In this document: piece after piece, positions 47,079 through 59,125 of the stretch
How positions within the stretch are numbered: the first letter of the stretch is position 1
Layout of the letters: each line of letters opens with the position of its first letter
Assembly (NCBI GenBank): GCA_033030425.1
Contig: JAUFSD010000005.1
Span: 62,001-126,000 of the forward strand
Direction: 5' to 3'
DNA: 64,000 nt
Source: Verpa conica
Taxonomy: Eukaryota > Ascomycota > Pezizomycetes > Pezizales > Morchellaceae
Made by a program: the position numbers and the translations under genes
Notes under the pieces: model-generated
What the model was told of the DNA's origin: nothing
The model's input: only the letters and a program-made list of their open reading frames with translations
Databases searched by the model: none

Positions 47079-48963
47079 GATCGAATTATAACTATGCAAA
47101 AGCGTTTCGCAAAGTAATATTAAGAAATTGATAAATACGACCACTTTTCGCCAAATCTCCGCTGATGGGAGAAGGAAGGTTAAGAGGGACTGATTTTGCT
47201 CTCAAGGTTGGGAACAGTTGTAGCCAGGGTGAGAGTAGGAGCTGCAAGCTGAATAGAGGGAGCGGGACAGATCCTATTTTAATACGGATGGTGCATAGAG
47301 GCTGACAGACCATTCGACGATGCATAGCTGGTTTAAAGATGGTGTGCAACAAGCTCATTTGATTAACCCGGCTGTGCGTAGTGGTTGTGTGTAACATGGG
47401 GGCGTACAGCCTCGAAGCCTTATACATGCAGTTTATTACTTGTCGCATAGGGGGGGGGTTAACCAGTTCGGTATCCGTTGACAAAATTAAAAAAGGGAGG
47501 GTGGCTAGATTTTTCTATTGGGCCAATCCGTTCGTTCTCCCTGGCAACTGGCAGGTTCTGAAGGGTTCGGGTTGTCGGTACTTGACCCTTTATTATGCCT
47601 AATGTGGTAATTTCCCCTAAAAGGTACCGGTAAGAGGTACATATGTGCTTCTAGAAAGGTACTCTCTCGCGATATAGGACTCCGAAAGTGATTTGTAGGG
47701 TAATATTACACCCAAATGCTTGTTTAAAGTGCCCGGATTAATATTCCTGGGGGGCAGCCTCAATCCCTTGTTTACCTGAGACGTGTGCACCCAATCCATC
47801 TGACATTAAGCTTAGTTGGTATGACTGTCCAGTAGAGTGGGTACCTTATCGCGCCACCGAGAATACTGCTCCCCCTCATAGGTGTTGAAAAAGGTGACTA
47901 ACCGAGACAAACGGGGAGGTTGCAGATTCCCCTATCCTGCGAGAGGATGTACTAATACTACTCTAGAGTATACACCATGGGGCTCTTTCACTACCCGATA
48001 TGCCCGTGTGCGGAGAAGTACAGACAACTTTATTCTGGGTTGCTAATTTAGCCGTGTTTTCTCATTTTTTCATCAAATCTTCAGAGTGCCCGTTTCAAGT
48101 TGCTCGATCGGAGGGAAGGAGGTTCGTGGCACAGGGGATTACTGTTCTTGAGCACGCCGAATCTGGCACAGCAGCTGCATGGGCCCTGGCCTCCCATTGG
48201 ATGGATTTAGCGGACTTGAGGTACTGTTTCGCCTCTGGGCTGACCTTTGCCTTAAAGAGCCAGAGGATTCCCACCTGGGTCACGGGAGGTGAGGAGGTGA
48301 GAAGAAAATCACAGAAGAAGCAAGGAAATGTGTCATCTGTGCTGACGATCGGGCTCTGGGCTAGACACTGTGTAGACACTCAGCCGTACGCTGTGGGGGT
48401 GAGTTGGTGCATGAGTTCGCTTAGTGGATACTGGATAGCCACTCACAAAGCCTTTTTGTTACTCACGCGTTGTCACTCGATCTGGCTAGGTAGGTCTCTT
48501 CGGTGTCTCACGTGATCTTGGTTTTGCTTGGGGCTGTTGGGAAGGGATCTCAGCCCAAGTGAGGGATTATTGGGCTATCGAGTGATTGCTTGTGGTGCAG
48601 CCGTCTAGCCGGTCAAGACCCATCAAGATTTAACCCATTGGGAACATGAGCCACCCGTTATTATATTCAGAACTGCTATAAGCTACAGAGCCATCCATCT
48701 CCTAGGGTGCCACTCTTACGCAAACACAAGCCTGCATACAAGACAAACTCCCAACAGCGACATTCCCTGCAGAAAAAAACTCCACTTAAGCCCCCAGTTC
48801 CCGTTACTATCTTCCCCAGTCGTCAGTACTTGTTATATCCTCAATCTCCCCTATACAAGATACACACTCGCTAAAGAACCCAGACAAAAAAACTCACAAA
48901 GACAAAAACCCCCCGCACTCATTAGGACGGCACCCCAAAACTAATCACCAAAATGGCACGAGA
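47079..48963. other. Intergenic, with a GC-richer block at about 48080-48530
   Basis: The block at 48080-48530 is richer in GC than its flanks and is open on both strands: 171 codons on plus (48000-48515) and 94 on minus. Neither translation shows a known motif or splice sites. I leave it unassigned; a structured RNA, exon remnant or unrecognised small gene are all possible. Confidence 0.4.
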
Positions 48964-51698
48964 CTAATACCTGTACTTGCCTCGGACCTCTGGTTTTGGA
49001 GGTGGTTTCGATTTTGCATTATCAGTGACCACTTGGTTCCCTTCTGCTTCCCATATTTTTGTGACGCGGTCCAGATACGAAACATTCTGAGGGGTAGCAT
49101 TAGGCAAACATCTCATCTTAAGCGGCTTGTGGTCTTCCTTGGTTTTGATTGGGGGTGAGAGTTGACGCTTAAGATTTCCGTTCTCCTGGATCCTGGGGCC
49201 TGGGGCAAGATCTTTTTGTTTTCTTAAGCGTTCTAGATTTGCGACGGTAACTGGAAGTGTTCCTGGGTTGGAAACAACTCGTTTATTCACTCTCTCAATA
49301 TTGGGTGAGTTGGTGCTTTGTGCTGAGCGGTATGAGCGGATAACACTATTTTGTCTAAAAGTCACACTTCTAGGGACCTCATCAAATTGTACTTTGGAGG
49401 GTGATCCCAGGCAGGCTCTAATCTCAGGGGCTCGTGGTAGTTTCCTTAAAGCCTTCTTTTGGAGCAGGATCTCATTCCAGGGGCTCGGGCTGTTGTCTTC
49501 GGTCGCCTTTTGCGTTTTGCCCTGCGTACTGTAGTCTTTTGGTGACGTCAAACTGTCTGAATAAACCCCAGGAAATCTTGGTCCGCCCATCTTGACAATT
49601 CCGTTTATCCCCCAAGACATTATCCCCAAACCATAAGTGAGAGGTTTCCCATCTAGGTCGCGGGTCATTGGAACTGCTACCATGCAATCGCCAGGGTTTC
49701 CCAATCGTTCGCATTTCTCACAGGCCCGGAAGAGCCCTCGTCCATTCGCTTTTGTTCTCTTTTGTAGGTTACAGCGTTCTCCTTTGACACTTTGCTTAGT
49801 TGAAATTGCGCAAGAAATACATCTGAATCTAGTTTTATATATTTGCTGGAGGAACTGTTGCTCAATAATGGGGTCTCCCTGGCCACAGACATAGCTATAC
49901 GAATCATTCACATTCTTGAACTTGAGTCTTTTACTCATCCCGGAGATAGTGTGCCACCTATAGCATTTTGTTTCCTTGTTGTATTGGGAAACCTGGCAAG
50001 GAACTCCACGGCGAGCTGTCGTGATACATGTGCGGCGAGAAAGTTGTGATATACATCCACCACTATGATCGATAATTTGGCAATAGAAGCATTTCCAACC
50101 ATTGAAGTGTTTTTTCAGATAGACTTGTCTCTCAAATTCAGTCAATGGGTCCCATTTACTCGCTCTCTCATTCAGGAAATGTGCAAAATGCTCTTCCGAG
50201 GAGTTATTCCTGGTGGAACGTCTTAGGACTAAATTCAAGTGCTCTTTCTCAGGATTATTCTTAGTACTAATTTCCTCACTCGACTGGAAAGCCTCTTCAA
50301 GTGATTTTTGGCGGGTGTATGATTGGAAGTCTGATCCATAGCCTTTTTCGCCGTAGTCACGGGCACGAACAGCGCGTAGGTGTGTCGCTTCAGCAATCTT
50401 GGTCTGGGCACCAACTTCGTAGTGCAATCTTTTACTTTTCAGTTCCTCGGTATATTTTCTTGGTGAGGGGCTTAATTCTTGGGTATCGTGTCCTGGATTG
50501 GGGCAGTGATTTTCCGTTACTCTCCTATTCCAATCAAGCAAGTTATATTCTCTAATAGGATATGATAGAAAAAGTGGTTGTTCAGTTGATTGTGCGTGTG
50601 GGATCCCTGTGTGCATGGCCTGCGTAGGATTAGTCTCCGAGATGTCATCGGAGGTGTCACTTGATGCTCCCCAGATCGCAGTATCTTGCATTTGATCATC
50701 CCCATTAGGATAAATCATATCCTCATCACTTTCTTCGGATCCGCTCTCTTCAGATACCTCTCCTTGGTCGCTGTACTCATCCTCGATATCCGGCTGTGGC
50801 CTAGTGTTGTCGTTAGATGTGCCTTTAAACACGGTTTTCTCGAGGTTATTTTGGTTATTGTAGGGTTCCTTAAAAACTTGTCTTTTCAAGGGTAAGGAGT
50901 TATCGACTTCTGTATCACTGCCTATCACCTCTTCGTAATGCCGGTAGGCCTCGTTATCCCCAATTGCAGGCCTTATTTCAGAGAGGGGATCATCCTCAAG
51001 TGGAAATGAGGAGCGAGATAAGATATCGGAATCCCTAATAAGACTGTTGGGTGTGTCTTCGTTTACGATGGATGAAGAGGCTTTGATTAGATTTAGCCTA
51101 TGCGTATATAGATAGAAAGGTTAATCTTAGAAAGTTAATACAGACTTCTTGGTAGCAGAATCCCTGGTATGTTACGCGATACAGAGCCACTTATCCCATT
51201 ATGTGTCTCTAGGGCTGTAAGATCATTATACATCTCGGTTTCAGATGTTTTGGGTTCATAATCTATCATCTATCAGCGATAGACACTCAGTTTATGTCCT
51301 AAATACTATGACCATTCGACTTGTTTGCTTGGATGTCAACACACAACTAAAACATGCCGCATCCTACCTCTTATACAGAGCTTGGAGCTTTGTTGGTGTT
51401 GGGCTGCTTCTCCAACTGGTGTCACCTATGGATTATATTATAGGAGGAAGTGGATAGTACCTTTATGGGGATTAATTTGGCCAGCAATGGCCATAAGTTT
51501 CTCTGTATACTCTCGGATTCTCTGATGAACTTCCTGTCTCGAAAAGCCAGTGTATGGCGCATTTTCACCTTCGTGGTGGGCCCAAGACCTCATATTCTCA
51601 ATCGCACACAAAAAAGACAAATTGACCTCAGATATCGCCATGAGAACATCGGCAAGTTTTTGAATGGGACGCTCTTCAAAGCCCTCCGGTAGATCCAT
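48964..51698 (-). CDS. Large Cys-rich protein of unknown function (823 aa)
   Basis: Three exons on the minus strand: 51698-51461, 51262-51146 and 51080-48964; all junctions keep phase. The last exon is open for 705 codons but has no start of its own, so upstream exons are needed. Exon 1 begins MDLPEGFEERPIQKLADVL and looks helical. The middle is acidic and Ser-rich (EDEYSDQGEVSEESGSEESD). At about residues 435-600 a Cys-rich region follows (GWKCFYCQII, RGVPC, YVCGQGD, FRCISCAI, FRACEKCERLG) that could hold zinc. The last 200 residues are basic and low-complexity, as in DNA-binding or chromatin proteins. I do not recognise the family. The donor GTCTGT at 51145 is weak and exon 2 is the least certain part. 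It is divergently arranged with the Myb-like gene at 52929. Confidence 0.65.
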
Positions 51699-52100
51699 CT
51701 ACCGTTAGATTATTAGTGGTAGTTTGAGTGTTATGGCTATGGATGGCTAATAGCTAATTGAGAGACTGATTGGGTGTTGTCTCCCCAGCGAGAGTATCAA
51801 ATGAATTGGCTTACTTTTGTACTAGAGGTTGTATAGGTTTTTTTCAGGCCTGTCTTTTCTCACAAGGTTCCCAGCTGCCTAAAGTCCCGTTTCTACCAAA
51901 AGAGTTCATAGTTAGTGATATACGAGCAAGATTTCACATAGGGAGTGGGGAGTAGTGCATACGTGGTGAGTGGTACGATCGGCAGTGCTATGTGATAGAG
52001 TTGATATAGGAAACCTGATGGGGTTGGATTGTTGATGAGAGGAGAGGATGGCAGTGGGATGAGATGTCTGAAAAGATGGAGAGTGATGACAAGAGAAAGG

Positions 52101-52110
52101 GTTTATATAG
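52101..52110 (-). promoter_or_regulatory. TATA box for the 823-aa gene
   Basis: On the minus strand CTATATAAAC lies about 400 nt upstream of the ATG at 51698. It is followed by a long CT/CA-rich leader, the usual look of a fungal initiation region. Confidence 0.5.
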
Positions 52111-52928
52111 GGATGATGAGGTAGCATCCCGTGTCGGCTCTTGGCGTAGGTTTTTTTTCCGAATAATCTTACCTGTCCACAATCCGGATATCTAACACGT
52201 TTCCCCTCGTATCCGGGCTCTAAAAGTGTATTACAGGCACTTCTTGTCCCTGCTCCACTTTAGCTCAGGATATCTGGTCAAGTCACAGATTATATAGTAG
52301 TTATAATAGTGAGGACACCCTTGTCATTTTTCAGACACAAGTGGTCACTCGCCTAATTCCTAAATAGCGGGGAACAGCTATGGAAGCCCAATATCCCTCA
52401 TTCGTTCCCTAGGAGTGTATATCTGTCATAATTCATGTGTCTTTCTTAAAAGAAATAGTGATTCGCTGGTACTAGAGTAATGGTGGGCTATATTTTCACA
52501 CACATGTATTATGGGGTGGGTCTTTAAAGGATTGCATATGTATTTCAGGTAAAACCATGTACCCTCAACAGAAATTAAGATACACAATCTGCAAATAAAA
52601 GGCTTATAGCGTGAATTTTATGATTGCGTCGAGTATACATATACTACCCTACGATGCTTTACCTTAATGTCTCACATATGTCCGAGTTGAAAATACGAGT
52701 AATACACGTATTCAACTAGAAAATACGGTACCTGTGAAATGAATTTATTCATGTGTTGTTACATAAGCCAAAGGGATCTGGATAAATAGTTTGCTTTGTG
52801 CCTTTTTCCATTCGCCCCCCGTCATTTCCTCCACACTACAAGTGCTTCTGGTTCAGCATAGCCATAGCAGCCTCAATAAGTCTTCCTTGGGGCATCAAAT
52901 GGTGCTCTTATCAATTCTCTAATTAAAA
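52111..52928. other. Divergent intergenic region
   Basis: Separates the 823-aa gene from the Myb-like gene and should hold the promoter of the latter. No gene seen; mostly AT-rich. Confidence 0.5.
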
Positions 52929-53912
52929 ATGTCTCAGTCCTCTATTCCATCAAGCAAGGCCTCTAGAAATAGTCGTTACGACCCCTCCATCGAATCCTCT
53001 ACTCCCGACACCAGAACCAGGGCGAGAACCAGAGCCAGAAAGGATAGTGGCTTAACTATATCTAGCAATGAGGATACTTCCTATAAGGTTCTCAAGGCCT
53101 CAGGATTACTACTAAACCTTGCTCTAGGTACAAGGGGCCTAGAAACCAAAGATACCACACCTAAAAGACCCCGCCCACCCGTCATAAACAATAAAAATCC
53201 CCAAAACAAATTCCCCCGTCTCACAAGCACCTCGGGAAACTCCACCCTCTCTCATACATCTAACTATTCTCAGCGGAGTAAAAAGATCACAAACATTTCC
53301 TACTGCCTTGTACCTTCTGGAACTCCTGTTCAAATGAGCCCCCTAGTGGCAATTCATTCGGAAATAGGCCCGGATCCCGCACCAGAAAAACATAAAAAGA
53401 AGATGCCTAGATACACCGAAGAGCACGTCGAGTGGCTAATCAAGCATGCGTCCGAGATGAACAACCACTGTGCTATATCGTGGACCGAAGCTGCAGTCGC
53501 TTTCAAAGCCACGTTTGGGCAGAACCGTTCAGGACTTGTCCTTAGCAAGAAATATAAGAGGATATTGGATAGTTCTCAGGAAGCTAAGACTGGGTATACA
53601 GATGTATCAGATACGGAAGAGATAGAGAAGGTTTTCGAAAGTGGGCTGAATCAATCTGGAAATACAAGCCAAACAATGCAATTAGCGCATGTGGGAGAAA
53701 TAGCTGACGATACGATGCTCTATAATGAGGCTGCCCAAGAGCTATGGCTGGAGGAGAACGTTCACAAGTTTCAAAACGTCAGATACGAAACAGACTGGCA
53801 GATGGTAGCGGATCTCTTCGCAGAGACTTTCAGGGTGAATGCATCCGCAAAATCAGTTGAGGGCATGTGGGAGGTTTTGTGCATGGGACTGAGGTTAGGG
53901 GGTTCTTTGTAA
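52929..53912 (+). CDS. Protein with two Myb/SANT-like modules
   Basis: A single-exon ORF of 327 residues from an ATG. The first 155 residues are Ser/Thr/Arg/Pro-rich and probably disordered, with an alternating Arg stretch (TRARTRARKD) that may act as a nuclear signal. Residues about 159-215 (YTEEHVEWLIKH, then SWTEAAVAFKATFGQNRS) and about 267-322 (AAQELWLEENVHKF, then DWQMVADLFAETFRVNASAK) share a Myb/SANT-like plan: an acidic start, W or aromatic in helix 1, W-x2-VA-x2-F-x3-F, then an S-containing turn and a third helix. Between them lies an acidic linker. A nuclear DNA- or histone-binding role is likely by fold, not shown. It is divergent from the 823-aa gene and the two may be co-regulated. 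Confidence 0.65.
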   Translation: MSQSSIPSSKASRNSRYDPSIESSTPDTRTRARTRARKDSGLTISSNEDTSYKVLKASGLLLNLALGTRGLETKDTTPKRPRPPVINNKNPQNKFPRLTSTSGNSTLSHTSNYSQRSKKITNISYCLVPSGTPVQMSPLVAIHSEIGPDPAPEKHKKKMPRYTEEHVEWLIKHASEMNNHCAISWTEAAVAFKATFGQNRSGLVLSKKYKRILDSSQEAKTGYTDVSDTEEIEKVFESGLNQSGNTSQTMQLAHVGEIADDTMLYNEAAQELWLEENVHKFQNVRYETDWQMVADLFAETFRVNASAKSVEGMWEVLCMGLRLGGSL

Positions 53913-55090
53913 ACTGGCATTGAATTACGGGGTTTTGGAATATCACATGTACTTAAACACTAGAGTTTTCTTGGATCCTAGCTCTCAGCCGTCGTGTACC
54001 CTTATACCTGTATAAGCTCTAAGTAACTAACTGAGGGCGACCTCCTTATCATCTTGGACGTTTGAGTAAATCTTAATCGTGTTGCTCCAATCGCATGTCA
54101 CCTGGGACTAGAATTAGGAAAGAAGAATCACTAATATCTATGAGATGGGGAATAAGTCGTGGCTTAAGTTTATATAAGCTTCCCAGAGGGGAGTTTTAAT
54201 CTGTTCGCGTCTCCGTTGCAATCTAGGCATATGCCAGAGCCTTTAGAAACAGTCTAGTTAATTCCCAGCTGTGTCTAGCACTGCTTTACTACAACTACTG
54301 CTCGAAAAATCCCCCACCTGGTTCAGTTGTCTGAGAGATAGATAGATGTATCGATATATGCTCCAAGCAGACAAAACCCTAAACCCTCATATGGGATCCC
54401 TTGCCTGGATCCTCAAACTTAACGAATAGAAAAACACGTGACTCTTATCTATCAGCTATCCATATTAAGAAGCTTCTACATGGTTCACACGAGTGATATA
54501 CGGTGATGAACTAAGTATGAATGATATATTACTACATCTTCCAAAATCTATGATACTTGTCCAGCAATGCTCGGCAATCTATTTATATGTTTTAAGCCCT
54601 CCTATAAGTCTCAGTAACCAGTATCAACGATACTGCCCTTTTTACTACCTAGACCTATCGACTCAGCATACAACTCTTAAGAACCCCTCCTATTCTCATA
54701 TCTTATCCTACTTCCGACCACTATCAAGGAAACGTCTCCGTCGGGCCTTCTTCGGTCATTCCATTCCATTAGCCAAGTATAAAAAGGGGTGTAAATGCGA
54801 GTTAATCTTCCTAGTGAATGCTTATCCAGGAAGCAGATATGCTAGAGGGCTATTATCAAGAACCAATTAAAATCCCAAACTCCAATTCTATTTCTAAAGA
54901 ACCTTCCAGGTACAAGACACAAGTCTTATGCAGATGAAGCTTTTGTCTATAAGAAGAAGAAAAACACTATTAAAAAAAAAAAAAACCACCGCCGAGACCA
55001 TAAAACACCAAAGAGAGGCTAGGACACTTTAACAGCTCCTCCCCCTCACTGCACACAACTCTTCACAAACCCTCACTCCCCACCCACCTA
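53913..55090. other. Intergenic, no supported gene
   Basis: A 125-codon ORF at 54493-54870 has no motif and an erratic composition. One copy of the dispersed CGAGTGATAT motif lies at 54490-54499. Confidence 0.5.
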
Positions 55091-55351
55091 CTAATATATA
55101 ACAACGGCACCAGCAACAAAAGCCAATAACGCAGCGCTCCCAAAGCCAGCACTACGAGTAATCACCGATCCAGAATTCGCCGACCCAGCTCCCCCGGCGC
55201 TGGTACCTCTTGATCTACCACCACCGCCTCTCCCACCTTTCGGGGTATGACCCTCATCACCAATGATAGTCGTATTTCCAACACCAGCAGCGAGGATCGG
55301 CGCAGCGAAGAAAGTAAAAATCACAAATGTTTTAAAAGTAAAGTACTGCAT
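55091..55351 (-). CDS. Small secreted Gly/Ser-rich protein, probable GPI anchor
   Basis: 86 residues from an ATG at 55351. A signal peptide ends near FAAPILAAG. The short mature part holds an N-glycosylation site (GNTT) and a GGRGGGGRSRG stretch. The C-terminus has a small-residue site (GSANSG) followed by a hydrophobic tail (SAALLAFVAGAVVIY), the layout of a GPI-anchoring signal. Such small wall or membrane glycoproteins are common in filamentous fungi; no specific family is recognised. Confidence 0.65.
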   Translation of the reverse strand: MQYFTFKTFVIFTFFAAPILAAGVGNTTIIGDEGHTPKGGRGGGGRSRGTSAGGAGSANSGSVITRSAGFGSAALLAFVAGAVVIY

Positions 55352-56697
55352 TTCGATGTTCTCTATCTTATATATAGCTGTGTTAGATAAAGATGTATGT
55401 TCTGTTGGAATAGATATAAGGGGGCTCTATGGTTCTTTTATGTAGTATTTTTTTTTCCCCCTCGTAGATGGTTTTTTTCTTTCTTTCTTTCTACAAAGGA
55501 TCGGGTTTCAGGTGTTAGGATCTTTCAAAGGTGATACATGCCGCATCGTACTCTTGAATGTTAGGAGCTACGTATTGGTGGGTTATTCAGGTCTTCATGC
55601 TGATGGCTCGTTTGGGTGTTCGAGTAGTCCTAAATTATGTATGTACCGAATATTTCCTTTAGAGTTTGGAATCACTGTATGTAAATACACGATACATGAT
55701 AACATTCATACACCTTAGAGGTCCCATTCACAGACGGTCGATATGTCTTCTTCTCAGAGTGCTGCGAATAGAGGCTGAACATGAAGGATCATTATAATAC
55801 TATGATACTGAAAGACAAAGCCAGGTGCAGTAACAGTTTATAAAACGTACTAAGGAATGGTAGTTTTGGACAACAGTATAACTACATAAAATGAATCCCT
55901 TTACCGTGTTAAAACAGCACTAACATCTCGGGGTCAAACCCACCCCTCGATAGCATAGCTAGCTGGTTGTAGGTTTGGAATTAGACATTACCTAAATCTT
56001 CCCTCTACGAGTGATATTTTATGAAATTCCGATAACTCATGTAGCCACATGCGGTTAACTAACAATTACTGTGGAGTTGACGAGAAAAAAACATGAAACT
56101 TGATGAAGCTGGCGATGCTCATCTACCTTCAAGCCCTGAATTTCGCTGTTTATTTCTAGCTCTTCTATGTTTCAAGTCAAAGGGGTGAACACAAAGGATT
56201 TCAAGGCCAACACCCAACAATGGAATCAACAGATCCACGGTTACTTGCACATCAATTTACTTTAACCATACAGCTACGGCTCTCGCTTAATGGGAATAGA
56301 TATCACTCTTCACCCCAGCATCAAGTCATAGCTTCACAATTCTAACTCATTTCTCGTGACGGCCAGAACCCATATAGATACCCTTTATAAGTATTTATTT
56401 AGAATAAAAAACCCAAATGAACAATCAAACCCACCACAAAACCATGAGATAAGAAAAGCAAACCCTTTTAAGCCAACACAACCTACAAAACGCAATGCCA
56501 TGCCATATATAAAAGCAACAGAAAAATGAATGATACCCAAAAATGAGATAACAAAATCCGAGAGCAAAAAAAGAATTTAGCAGTCCAAAGATGCCCCCCC
56601 CCCAAAAAAAAAAAAAATTCTCCCTCAAACCCAACCAAGTCCGTTAAAGAAAGACATAACCGTTAATCAGAAACACAAATACACACCCAAATATCGC
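55352..56697. other. Intergenic, no supported gene
   Basis: Contains a TTTC microsatellite near 55478-55491, a C9-A13 homopolymer pair near 56596-56618 and one CGAGTGATAT motif at 56008-56017. ORFs in the A-rich part near 56400-56640 are low-complexity. Confidence 0.5.
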
Positions 56698-59125
56698 TTA
56701 GTGGTTATTAACAAAGGCACCACCATCTACAACAATCTGCGCACCACTGACATACTTCGCCCCCTCACCCGCTAGCCACACCGCCGGACCAACAACATCG
56801 CTCGGTACTCCCAATCTTCCAAGAGGAACCTTCTTCTCCAGCCTTCCCCTCTTCTCCATATCCTGGAGCTCCTCCCTATTCATCTTGGTGTGGATTACAC
56901 CCGGCAACAATGCATTACATCTGACACCATAAGGCCCCAATGAGACGGCAGTAGACTGCATCAAACTGACTAAACCAGCTGCAGTGGGGTTGTAGTGGGA
57001 CTGGTGTCCGTTACCAGAGTGTGCCCCAGCTGAAGACAAGAAGATCAAAGAGTAATCAGGCATAGGGTCAGGCCGAGGGTCGACAGGAAGGGCGTGGAAC
57101 TGAGACTTGAACTGACGCGCGCATGCTTGGACAAAGTAGAAGTTTCCGTTGAGATTAACATCGACATGGCGGCGGAGGAGCTCGGGGGTAACATCAAGGA
57201 AATCCCGGTACCAGCACATCCCAGCGTTACCAACCGCTACATCAAGCTTTCCATATGTCTCAACGGCCCTCTTAATGATATTGTCGCTTGTCCTAGGATC
57301 AGAGATATCACCAAAGACGATAGTACAGCCTTGGCCCATCCCACGGATCTCGACGCAAAGTGAGACGATCTCCTCATTTGCAGGATCACTCTTGGTGCCC
57401 CAGTAGTGAGCAACAATGTGTGCGCCTTCCTTAGCGAACCCGAGAGCAATAGCACGCCCGATACCTCGTGATGCTCCTGTGATGGCACAGATCTTTCCTT
57501 CCAACAACCGAGGCCTCAAAGGTGGTGTCACATTCATGGCACCTCCTACACCGGTCTCACTTCCTGCGATGGTAGATTCCTCGACTTCAGATGGAGGGAT
57601 CTCAACGAGTGCTTGCTCATTGTTCTTTTGGGAGTCCTCACTGTCAACGGATGGCTGCCGGACGAGTTCCATTGGCGCAGGCTCGGCTTCGATGACATGG
57701 ACAATGTCCTTCTCTCGCCTTCTCTGTCGTTCACGCTGTTGCATCTCGCGTTCACGTTGCATCTCCCGCTCGCGTTGCATCTCCCGTTCACGTTGCATCT
57801 CGCGTTCACGTTCACGTTGCATCTCTCTTTCCTGCATTTCTCTTTCCTGCATTTCCCTTTCCTGCATTTCTCTCTCATATTCTTCTCTCTCCCTCTCCCT
57901 CTCCCTCTCCTGCTCTTCGCGTTCCCAGCCATGAGGGGAGTCTAATGGAGATTCCATATCACGGTCTCCGTGATGTCCATGGTGTGAAGATGGGGCACCG
58001 ACTGAGGCCCGATTATCCTTCTTCTTCCGTCGAGACTTATTTGTATCAGAGATAGAGAGAACGATCTGACCACCGCTGCTTCCAGGGCCTGGGTTGATGG
58101 CAATGGAAGTCTTGGTCTCTTGTACGAGGCGTTCACGTTCAGACGCAGGCTCGTTTGGAGGTGTAGGAGCAGACGGAGGGTAGTGACTCTGTCTCGGGAT
58201 GAGAGCGTTGGACACAATATCGGATGGGGTCAAGATCTCGCCTGGGTCTCCATCTGACTCGGACGGTGGAGGCATAGAGTGGGACCGGGTGGGTTGGCGG
58301 AGCTTGCCGTGCGGAGATACCGGCGCACCCCAGCGGTCCAGAAACGCATTCTTGAGATAGTCGAAAGACATCGAGTCGTTTTTGCCTGAACCGGAAATGT
58401 AAGCGCAAGAACCAAGAAGAGGGAGAACAGGACAGGTTAAATGAATAGGGTGGGGTGGGGTAAGGTAGAATGGGATAGGATAATAAACTTACAATCGTTA
58501 CACTCTGGCTGAGAGCAGTGTGGGTTCTTTCGTAGCCAGTCCTCACCTATAAACATGTCAGAGAGGGGGGGTCATTGGATAATAAGTACGATTTAAAGTG
58601 GGCCAGGTCACGGTGAGTTGGGGTGTACCGTTGCCAACCAAGGCAGCGACCGAAAAAAAAAGGCAACCAATGGGGATGGGGTAAGCAGATCATTGGCAGG
58701 GGTTTCACATACTCAACTCCATAAGCCACCTTCCAGGCGTCATCCCCCTCCCACTGCCCCACACATTTGTCGTGTCAATCGTCTTGACGAACAGGCTCCT
58801 GCAGTAAAAATTCGAGTCACGTTAGAAAAAATCTCACTCCAAAAATAAATCAAAATAAACAGAAAATTTGCAAAATCAGCAGAAAAAGCCACAACCCCAT
58901 GATTTCTCAAGAAATCACTCAGCGTGACAATATCCCCAGTTGTGCACCAAAAAAAAAAGCCCCCCTTCCATGTCCACTAGAGAAATAAACGTACCATTTT
59001 CCTGCATCAGTTGCTCGTGGATATGCCAACGCGCACAGCCTTTCAAATCGTTGCATATGCTTCCATGCTGAAGTCCTTGGTGTAAACTTCAGGTGCTGGA
59101 GCTCAGTTACTGGATCCATCGACAT
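56698..59125 (-). CDS. Short-chain dehydrogenase (L-rhamnose-dehydrogenase-like) fused to a long N-terminal extension
   Basis: Four exons on the minus strand: 59125-58995, 58798-58713, 58546-58493 and 58385-56698; 652 residues, all in phase. Residues 1-125 form a conserved-looking module (WKHMQRFERLCALAYP, MTPGRWLMELSEDWLRKNP, CSQPECNDC, FDYLKNAFLDRWGAP). Its last part resembles the helix that ends gag-like domains. A disordered stretch and an (E/R)REMQ-repeat coiled coil (about 57715-57930) follow. From about residue 374 it is a complete SDR: TGASRGIGRA (NAD(P) binding), NAG motif, SHYNPTAAG and GRLGVPSDVVGPAVWLA. The catalytic YxxxK appears as YNPTA, so the Lys is replaced by Ala. L-rhamnose 1-dehydrogenases are the closest relatives I recall; they start at about the internal Met at 57537. 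Either a real fusion with lost or altered activity, or two transcripts. Confidence 0.8.
57715..57930 (-). repeat. Arg/Glu/Met/Gln coding repeat
   Basis: In-frame repeat coding REREMQ and EREMQE units, predicted to be one long charged helix. The reverse strand is open too because of the repeat, but that is a composition artefact. Confidence 0.75.

Noticed and set aside
48000..48515. 171-codon plus-strand ORF
   Set aside because: No motif, no promoter, composition unlike the real genes; kept only as part of an unexplained block.
54493..54870. 125-codon plus-strand ORF
   Set aside because: No motif or promoter; sits in AT-rich intergenic DNA.
57416..57945. Plus-strand ORFs of 172 and 110 codons opposite the SDR gene
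   Set aside because: Mirror images of the REREMQ coding repeat; low-complexity Ser/Arg/Cys and Leu/His/Phe translations.
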